Shown in pieces: positions 55,715 to 64,000 of a stretch of 64,000 bases of DNA; positions within the stretch are counted from its first letter, which is position 1, and each line of letters starts with the position of its first letter. Below the pieces are notes generated by a model, which made no database searches, was not told the origin of the DNA, and saw nothing but the letters and a program-made list of their open reading frames with translations. Both the position numbers and the translations under genes were made by a program. This stretch comes from Chelydra serpentina (lineage: Eukaryota; Chordata; Testudines; Chelydridae), in contig JBAIAC010000006.1 of the NCBI GenBank assembly GCA_037349315.1, forward strand, positions 17,209,501-17,273,500. Reading direction: 5' to 3'.

Positions 55715-56827
55715 TGGTACAATCTGGATAGTTGAACAGCTGTGTCCTCTCCACCCTCCAGCATAGGGTGCCTTTTACACTGCTTTGTTGTAAGAACAAC
55801 CGCTTCCCGCCTGTTCACATACAGTCTCTAATATGCAAAATCACTCCCAGCTGGATGATATGAGTGCTTCTAGCCAGCCACTCCTGAATTATATTGCCAG
55901 GTGACAACAGCAAATTCTCAGTCCTAGACTTGTCCCCAGAAATGTACATCTTGCACTGCCCAGTTCTTTCCTTCTGTGCACTACAAGCTCATAGAAACTC
56001 TGCCATTTCTTTAATAGAAAACGATATGTACAAACCCAGTTATGTCAAATGGTTCCCAAGCACTTCAATCTAAACACACCGGCTTAGAGAAAACAATAAA
56101 AACAGTTTATTAACTACAAAAGATAGCTTTGTGAATGCAAGTGAGGAGGCATAAAAGTCAGACTTGGCTACAAAGAAATAAAAGGTAAAATTCAAATAAT
56201 ATCTAACTTAACAAGCTAAGTTAATTCAAAGCAAATATTTCTCACCATATGCTTACAGTGATCTTACTGTCTGAAAGCCTTACAGCCAGGCCCACTACCC
56301 CAGTTCAGTGATACTCCTTTTGTCTTTTAAATGTTGTTAACACCATGAGTAGAGATGAGGGGAGGGAGGTGATTTGTGTCCTCTTCCTCATTTTTATATC
56401 TTTTCCCACTTCTTCGAGAATCCTCTCCAGCTGGGGTCTAGGCAACACCCAGAATGCTTACACGGACCCCCCCAGCTGTTTCATTGCCAAAATGTAAATT
56501 TTTCAATCACACCCTTCTTCCTGCTAAAGAATGTCCATTTAACCCAGTAATAGTTCACTTGATTATGTTGACCCCTGGCGGAGGCATCAGTTTGACTTTG
56601 TCTTTGAGAAACTGGTTTGGGCTGCTTCCCCAGAATTGGAAAATGCCTTAGTAACATCATACAGTAGAATCTTATAATTTTGTGTACAATGTTGCCACAG
56701 ATATTTTACCAGGACAATAATGATCAGTGAATTATTAGTTGTGAAATGATACCTCAGAAGGCTTACTTTGTACAAAATTTATCATAGTTTTGTAAAAGTG
56801 GTGAACATAGGGATACAGTCTGTCACA
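55715..56827 (-). mobile_element. Second copy of the long gypsy-type LTR (probable solo LTR)
   Basis: The right end 'acagtctgtcaca' and the segment 'cagtttattaactac' near 56105 match the LTR at 9155-10228 in order and spacing. No pol sequence adjoins, so this is probably a solo LTR left by recombination. Identity is low by eye and the left edge is estimated from spacing in the first copy. Confidence 0.5.
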
Positions 56828-59014
56828 ATTTTAAAGTTGCTACAGGACAATATTGTTCTAAGTAACCACTGTAAATCTTAGCTATATTGCAGCAAGAGTT
56901 AAATGGGAACCTATAAAAAGTATTGTGTGTGTTTAGGGATAAACTGCAGGGCTGTAAAATATAGAAGTAATTTGGGACTGAACAGATTGAGCAACATTTG
57001 AAGAGTCTCCGCTTTTATTTAATTTCTGTGAGGTGTTGTGAGGTGATGCTCACTCTAGGTTGATTATGGCATACCCTTTCTAACTCACAGTAATGTGAAT
57101 TGGGAATTCAAGGCTTTCATGGTTCTCAAAGTCTGTCACACAGTCATCTACATGTAATGTTATTCTGTACAGATTTCTTCATGCATTATATATAGGTTAA
57201 AAGAGTTTGCCATGAATAGTGGGTTCACAGAAAGGACAGGGTGAACATTTGAACTTACTGATAAAAAAATAAAAGCCATTTTTCACTTTCTTCACTCAAC
57301 TTTCAGTCACCCTTCTAATGTAGTTTGCTGCAAATGCAACATTAATCCAACATTAAAATTCTATAAGCCTGTTTCTTAGTCTCCTCTGACAGTTTTCAAG
57401 TACCACATAGATAAGAACTCCCAGGCTTCCTCTGCATCTCTTTCTGAATATTGCTAGAAACTGGGGAGCATCAAGTATTTGCTGGACTTATGTAAGGCTA
57501 GTAAACAAAACACTTAGAATTATTTGACCCTGTGAGTTTTGCATTCTCCCTCCACCCCACCCCCCCCCCAAATACTTCGATATAGATAAGCTGAAAGAGA
57601 AATGGTAATATCTGAAGGGGGAAAAAAAGAATGTTCCCAGTGTAGGAAAGAATAATGTGAAATGGTGATTGATTATTCAGTTGTTAGATAAGAAGTAGTA
57701 TGCATATGTGTGTGCGGAGAGAGAGATAATGGGGGGGTTAATTCCAAAATCAGGAGTACCTCCACTAAAATTAATGAAGCCATACAAAATTAAACCTATA
57801 TATAACAAATATTGAGAAATGGTACCCTGTACCCTGAAGATATGGAATGAATGAATATACCCTGATCCTATCAGAAAGATTTCACAACATAACATTCTCA
57901 TGCAGGCGCTGTAGCATTTACTATAAGATAGTATCTGCGCATCAATAACATTTTGATTAACATTTTGGTATTTCTAGCCAGAATGGAGGCAGAAGTGATT
58001 AGAAATCTCATGACAAAGCCAGTTGTCCTCAGATTCCCAATTCATTTTTAATAGACTAAAGGTGATTGTGATAAGCTTTGATTTCATCTGACTTTCTGTG
58101 CTTTTATCTCCAAATTGACACACACAATAATTTTTTAAATTTAAGGACAGGTAATTCTGTTATTTGAGGAAAACAGACATTTATTTTCTATAAAGATTTT
58201 AATGCTCATACACATAAGTATAGGTTTCCCCCCCCCACACACTCTTAAATACACATACCCAATATTCTAGCTGTTTTAGATAATCACAACCTTAATCCTA
58301 TGTTCTCTCTCTGGCAGGAAGTTACTTAAGCATGCACCCAAGCTAAAGCACAATAGTTGGTGTATTGAGGTCCATGCAACAACTCATGTGCTTGAAGTCA
58401 GGCATGTGTTAAGGCTCCACTGAATCAAGATACTTATCTAATAATTTTCAATAGTTGTATGACTCCATTACCACAGTAACTGAACTGAAGCATGAGAATG
58501 ATTGATTTTATTTCTATTGCTGTAGCTCCCCAGACATCTCTTGTGAGGGCTTTGGATCCATAACGCGCATCGATCTCCAACACGTAGTTCTAACTGTGGA
58601 ATTTTGTTCCTCCTCCCACTTTCCTAGTTCCAGGAATTTTAAATTCACAGCTTATTCCACATTCAGAATCATTTTGCTGATGCAGCATCCCCAGGACAAT
58701 GCTTCTTTTACTCCAGGCTCCCTTGTTCATGGCAATTATAATTGTCTAGCTGTTAGTAGCAAGTTTCAGAAAGTATAAAAGTATCTACTTGTTTATGTAT
58801 ATGATGAAGTAACCGATCCTGCAAACACTTATGCAGGTACATAAATTTACTCGCCTGAGTAGTAAACTTCAATGGATCAACTCATATGAGCAAATTTACA
58901 CAGGGACTTATTACTTACAAGTGTAGACCCATAGTTTGTTCTCATAGATTTATACAGTATGTTTATTTCCCAAAACACTATATAGATAGATAGATAGAGA
59001 GCTATAGGGTGACA
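56828..59014. other. No recognisable gene or repeat
   Basis: AT-rich DNA with poly-C runs near 57558 and 58230 and a short GATA run near 58986. No coding frame longer than about 75 codons. Confidence 0.4.
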
Positions 59015-59260
59015 TTAGAACTGGTTAAAAAAATTACTGGTTTTGTAAAAAATTCAGTAAATGTCAAAGTTGAAATTTCTATATTTACGATCATCTAAAA
59101 ATTTCAGCCAGTTCTACAGTTTGTTGGAAAAACCTGAAAAATACCAGTGAACATGTTGTTGAAATGTTTCAGGGTTTTGTTGCTGAACATTGATTTCCGT
59201 GATGAAAACCTTCATTGAAAATTGTAATTTTGGAAAATTTTGATCAATAGGCACCCAAAT
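59015..59260. repeat. AT-rich interspersed repeat with TTTTCA/TGAAAA blocks
   Basis: 'agaactggttaaaaaaatt' opens a stretch of the same family as 1030-1335. Confidence 0.5.
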
Positions 59261-60334
59261 CTACTGAAGTGCTTTGGATAAACCCAACTCATATTCATAT
59301 CTTGTCAATGTTACCATTCAGGTATATTAAATGTGTTTTAGATTCCAAACATCCTAGTCTTTCTTTTAATTTGATTGTGAAAAATAGGGATCTTACATTA
59401 GTGTGATATTGACTCCATTAACAGGAATAAACTGGGGAAATATAATGAAAATTCAATATTTTATATTGTTGCTTCAAGGGTACTTACTGAATAAAATGGT
59501 TAGATGTGTCATTAACTCTGAGCGATTATCACTGTTCCAGAATTTTTGATGGGTATAAGGAGTGGGAAGGCCACTTATATAGTTAACTAAGTAATTCTTG
59601 ATTGACCACAGCTATTACTGCATATCTATATTGTGCAAATTTGAATTTAGATTAATGAAGATACATCACTTGGACCATTATCATTCTTTTATGACTATTC
59701 AAACTACAAAATGTGATGGAAATCTCAGTTATTGCATGTTACTGTATGTCTCACGTAGCAAATTTTTAAGTATCACACTCAATGCTGTATTTTTTTCTTG
59801 GAGAATGATCTTGTTTTATTCTATGTGACACCATTAAGAAGCATGAAAGGTTTTGGGGTCTGCAAAGAAGAGAAGAAACCCTGTTAATTGCTTTCTTTTC
59901 CTCTCTTTCTTTTATGCAAAGATTTATTTTACATTAATTTGGGGCCAACTTTCAAGCAAGAGAGAAGTTTTTCATGTGTATTAACATTCTGAAATCTTTG
60001 CAATAAATAGGTTTATATTCTTATGTTTAAACAACAGCCTATAATTTACAGAAAAACAACATGACTTATCAGGTTATACTCTAGGCAAAATGGTTTCATG
60101 AGATGTTGTGGTTTCTCTTGTCAATGAGAAACTTGCTGGACCCCTGAGACTCCTTAATTACATTCTTTCTAAGCTACAAGAGGAGTAGTTGTTTTCTGAA
60201 TAGCATTCACTTGCCAGTTAGATATAAATATCTCCGCAGCGCCTCAGTCATCTAAGACACATACACAACTCTCTAGTCAAGATATTTAACATGATAGTGC
60301 TTCTGTAACTATTAAGTTGGCACATGCCGGCTAT
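59261..60334. other. No recognisable gene or repeat
   Basis: AT-rich DNA without supported features. Confidence 0.4.
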
Positions 60335-60430
60335 AGAAAAAAATTGCCATCCTGGAACAGATCAGTGGTCTATCCAGTCCAGCTTCTTCCTCCAGCAATG
60401 GCCCCCAATAGACCAATATGTCCTGGCACC
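60335..60430 (-). mobile_element. CR1 LINE 3'-end fragment, old
   Basis: Words 'ttgccatcctggaacagatc', 'agtggtctatccagtccag' and 'cagcaatggcccccaa' follow the 'gggtcagaccaatggtcc' type of minus-strand CR1 tail with many changes. Confidence 0.6.
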
Positions 60431-60711
60431 TATGTGGCATCTCTGGGAAATTACGGAATATTATAAAATGGGCAGCCTAACAGGGTGTATTGACACTTTA
60501 AGGTTTAGGAGGAGAAACCCTCTTGGCCCAGTGCTACTTCCTTCCAGGAAGAATATCTGTAAGAGAGGGCATATGGTCCCCCAGGAGTTAAAAGGGGTCT
60601 GAGTGAGGGCTGTTTGGAATCTAGGCAAAATTGATAGTGCTGGCTCTGTTTTGAGCACCAGAGACCTGCATTCCAATAGCAGAGTGGGCTGCAACACTCA
60701 GTAGTGACCTT

Positions 60712-60968
60712 GGGTATGTCTACACTGTACATAAAACCCATGGATGGCCTGTGCCAGCTGACTTGGCTTGCAGGGCTCAGGGGCTGCTTAATTGCTGTGT
60801 AGATGCTTGGGCTGGAACCCAGGCTCTGGAACCCTACAAGGTGGAAGGGTCTCAAAGCTTGGGCTGCAGCCCAAGCCCAAAAGTCTACCCCACAAATAAA
60901 CAGCCCCTTAGGCCAAATCAGCTGGCACAGGCCAGCTGCACACATCTAATTGCAGCGCAGACATACCC
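60712..60968. mobile_element. MITE with TIRs
   Basis: The left end GGGTATGTCTACACTG pairs with the right end CAGCGCAGACATACCC. An internal hairpin around 'ttgggctgcagcccaa' is visible near 60860. No coding capacity. Ends are like those of 21282-21568 and 30933. Confidence 0.78.
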
Positions 60969-63714
60969 AGTGAGGGGGAAAGGCAATTTCAGGGATGGTC
61001 TCCCTGTAAGATCCAGGAGAGCAAGAATTCCTGCAAATGTTGTCCCTCGAGAAGCCTAGAGAGGACAAAACATAATGGGAGTTGAGGGGACCATACAAAT
61101 AGCACTTGTCCATCAGACTAGTAAGAGACCTGAAAGGAGTTGGTGGTACAGGGGGAGAAGGTGGAGCTTGCCCCACAAGAAGGTTATAAACATTCAGTGT
61201 AAGATATAGTTTCTTATTCAGCTGTGTTTATTTTGGTAGAGCTTGGGGCAGACGCTCCTGGGGAAGGGCTGAATTGATTTTAAACTAGGAAATAAAACCC
61301 CCAGGAGTAGAAGGTTTTTGTTCTGTAAAACACTCCATGGACCTGGGTTTTTGACTTTATTTGGCCCACCACAGGTGGGAAAATTCTTTCTGGGTACCAC
61401 TGATGGAAACACTGTGCCGTGAGGCATGATGCCAGTCATCCTAACTTTACTTTAGTCAGTGTAAATGCACATATTATTTTTCTTATTCATGTCATCATTT
61501 TTGGATCTTGTGAAGATATGGTATTTGCCACAGTTATCCCCTGTGGTAGTTCCTACAAGTTAATTATGCATTGCAAAATTAAGAATGACAAGACACATCC
61601 TTCCCTGGCATGTCAGGACATCAGTATGAAAAGTCTGTATGAAAGAAGTGTGTGTCATAGAAAGATTTGACTGTCAGTTGTCACAGTGATAGGCATGGTA
61701 TAAGAACCTGAGCAGAATAGAATGAGAGAACAAGTAGGTTGGCCCAGGAGGAGTGAGAAGCTGTTGCATAGAAGCCAACATAAAAGGGGAGGCACAGAAC
61801 TGAGCATGGTAGAAGGACACAAAGGTATTAAGGAAGGAGCAAGTCAAGGAGTTTAGTAACAGGAAAAAGGTATTTCTGGAAATTACAGGCTGGTCCATTG
61901 ACTTAATTTTAGTTAAAAGGAAGTTTTAGGAACTATTTGAAGGGGATCTAATGGAGAGGATTTGGAAAAGCAAAGCTTGACCAAAGACAACCAAATATGA
62001 TATTCCAAAAGGAATGCCTTGTTTCACTGCCTTGTAATTCTTTACTGATAATCTAAGCATTATATGTAATATCCTCTGGCCTGCTCTGGCTGTAATATCA
62101 ACAAACATCTGGCAGAGTGCCACATTAGGTGTTTATATCTAAGGTGCTGAGCCATGAGATAAGTGTGACAGTAACTCATTGGATTGTGACATTGATTAAA
62201 AGGGAGGAAACAAAAAAACACACAGCTATCATGATTTTTTAAGCTGCGGGGCGGGGGGGAAATGACTAGAAATATCAAAGGAATACATTTGAATTCTCAG
62301 TCTCTTTACATCTGTCTGAGCAACATGGGTGACAATGCTGACTGGAAGCAAGACTTTCAATTGGCCGATATCTAATTGTGAGGAAGTGTAAATAATGAGG
62401 AAGAGGACAACCAGGCACCAAGCAGGTGGCTAATACCATGCATTTTTGATAACGAGAAAATCCTTTGCCTTGCTGCAAAAAATGAAAAAGAGTCGCATTT
62501 GAAAAACTGCAGCATGTTGATCCAGAAAGTGTCTTTAACGCTTCTGGCAGATGCTGCATCTTTTGAAATACATCCATGTTGTTGAGCGGCATTGCAGAGC
62601 TGATCCGATTTCATAGTTATGGTCCCAGTATAAGATGGAGAGATACCGTGGATAATTCTCAGAAGGAGCTTCCACATTGTCATTTTTCAAATCCCTCCTA
62701 GACACGCCCTCCCATTGGCCCATAACAAGGGAGTTTTTATTATATGTATTTTTCTTCAGATGTAGCAAAAGCATGAGTTCTAAAGGAGATTTAACCTGTG
62801 TGGGAAGTTGTAAGGGGTATTAAAGAATTAGTTATATGTACAAAGCAACATTAGGCAAAAGTAGCATTTTCCAATCAGGACGATATGTTAATGACCTGCA
62901 GGGTCCACACAGGCCAGTTAGTCCCCAGCACCCTGGCATACGTAACATTTATACCCCTGCTGTTATGATCTTAGGCATAAACCCTCTGTCTTCTTCCCCA
63001 CTTTTTATGTTAGATACTGTTAATTTTCAGAACCACAACACACTTAAACTTGCTAAATATTTTTATTTTTTGGAATCACAAATTTTATGAAATGCAAGCT
63101 CCCCCCCCCCTCAATATTTGCATGCCGTAACGTAACAATGGAATGTGATGTAAGTGCTCGTCTGATGTAAAACAATCTAGCCTCAAGCTGGATAGCCCCT
63201 CGAAACTATTGACAGCACAGCTACAATATTAAACATAACAAGAAGGAGCACTATGAAAGAAAAGGCTCCTTCTGAGCTGTCCTTTTGCTGAACTTACAGT
63301 TCCCAAGCAAAAAACTCCATTGACCTGCAGCTAAGGTTGTAAGTATCAGTTTCTGATGGAGGAAAAAAACCTTGAGAAATCTCTAGTTGTCTCAAAGTAT
63401 TAGCAAGCTGAAAACTGCAACTTAAGATATTGCAAGATATTAAAGTTTTCTTTCTGGAAGAAGAGCTGCCAGGCATGCACATCCAGTGTGTCAGATGCCA
63501 AAGGGGGGAACCAACCATTTAAAAATAGTTCACCAATTTTAATATGCAAATTCATATGAGCATCCAATGGTTTGGACCAATGTGGTGGTCATGAGATGGC
63601 AGCACCTAGCCTATTAAGTTTAATATTTCTCCCCTTCTGTTCCTATGAGAGTGTTTACCAGCATCACCAATTGTCCTAGAGTGTTTTCTTATAATATATG
63701 GAGATATGCCTATC
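60969..63714. other. No recognisable gene or repeat
   Basis: Mixed DNA without assigned repeats. Short chance frames on both strands (for example 62275-62592 minus) have no domain that I recognise. Poly-C near 63100. Confidence 0.4.
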
Positions 63715-63895
63715 TCATAGAACTGGCAAGACCTTGAAAGGTCATTGAGTCCTGTCCCCTGTCTTCACTAGCAGAACCAAGTACTGTCCCCTGACAGATT
63801 TTTGCCCCAGATCCCTAAACGGCTCCCTCAAGGATTGAACTCACAACCCTGGATTTAGCAGGCCAATGCTCAAACCACTGAGCTATCCCTCCCCC
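63715..63895 (-). mobile_element. tRNA-headed SINE with CR1-like tail
   Basis: Minus-strand copy of the SINE at 14416 and 55450: complement words 'ctgagctatccctcccc' (head), 'ggattgaactcacaaccc' (B box) and 'ccttgaaaggtcattgag' (tail). Confidence 0.85.
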
Positions 63896-64000
63896 TTTCA
63901 AATAGAGTAGAATGAATAATTGGTTATTTGGTTTGGGGGCTGACTCAAAAAATCACAAAACAAATTCTTTAGAGTCAACCCGAAATGGATTTTTTGTTTT

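Noticed and set aside
57558..57570. Poly-C runs (also near 27160, 29230, 49213, 58230, 63100) as G-quadruplex sites
   Set aside because: Single homopolymer runs without four spaced G tracts; likely simple mutation hot spots or sequencing-prone runs.
1..64000. CRISPR array, operon, riboswitch or phage features
   Set aside because: No regularly spaced repeats with spacers and no dense gene order; the DNA is vertebrate and repeat-dominated.

Overview
The window reads as non-coding nuclear DNA from a turtle (Testudines). It carries many CR1 LINE copies of different ages, ancient MIR SINEs, two tRNA-headed SINE families that I recognise from turtle genomes, a Tx1-clade LINE, an R2-type LINE piece, a Penelope-like remnant, Ty3/gypsy and retroviral LTR elements, and hAT-type and other short terminal-inverted-repeat DNA elements. 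I found no host protein-coding exon, no tRNA or rRNA gene and no bacterial-type feature. Assignment to turtle rests on recognition of repeat families, not on a search. Every long reading frame that I could name belongs to a transposable element, and all of them are broken.

Layout. 1-9 kb: sparse old repeats (MIR, AT-rich family, old CR1), a CpG-rich hairpin-bearing MITE (6.4-6.7 kb) and a SINE foldback (7.8-8.0 kb). 9.15-16.07 kb: a minus-strand gypsy element (3' LTR, RNase H, RT) split by a minus-strand CR1, which is itself split by a plus-strand CR1 followed by a SINE. 16.78-21.1 kb: a 3'-truncated CR1, then a hAT-like short element with 8-bp target duplications that holds a fairly young CR1. 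21.3-23.75 kb: a TIR element and the 3' end of a minus-strand endogenous retrovirus (protease, short env-like remnant, polypurine tract, LTR). 25.5-27.55 kb: a candidate LTR split by an R2-type LINE remnant, which is split by a 147-bp segment whose near-identical inverted copy lies at 28.0 kb. 32.7-35.0 kb: a hAT element with matching ends, 8-bp target duplications and a decayed transposase. 36.97-39.56 kb: two inverted copies of a GC-rich terminal-inverted-repeat element, one inside an old CR1. 39.56-44.23 kb: Tx1-type LINE sequence in two pieces joined through a CR1 fragment. 44.2-64 kb: mostly unassigned AT-rich DNA with scattered CR1 tails, SINEs, MITEs, a Penelope/SINE foldback (48.5-49.0 kb) and a second copy of the long LTR (55.7-56.8 kb).

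The elements do not form a pathway. They record repeated insertion, and their nesting gives relative ages. The least expected signals are structural: a 147-bp inverted duplication with two mismatches, two foldback palindromes within retroelement sequence, a gypsy element that runs from RNase H straight into its 3' LTR, and one 5-bp duplication that encloses a CR1 plus a SINE. I see no convincing new gene system.
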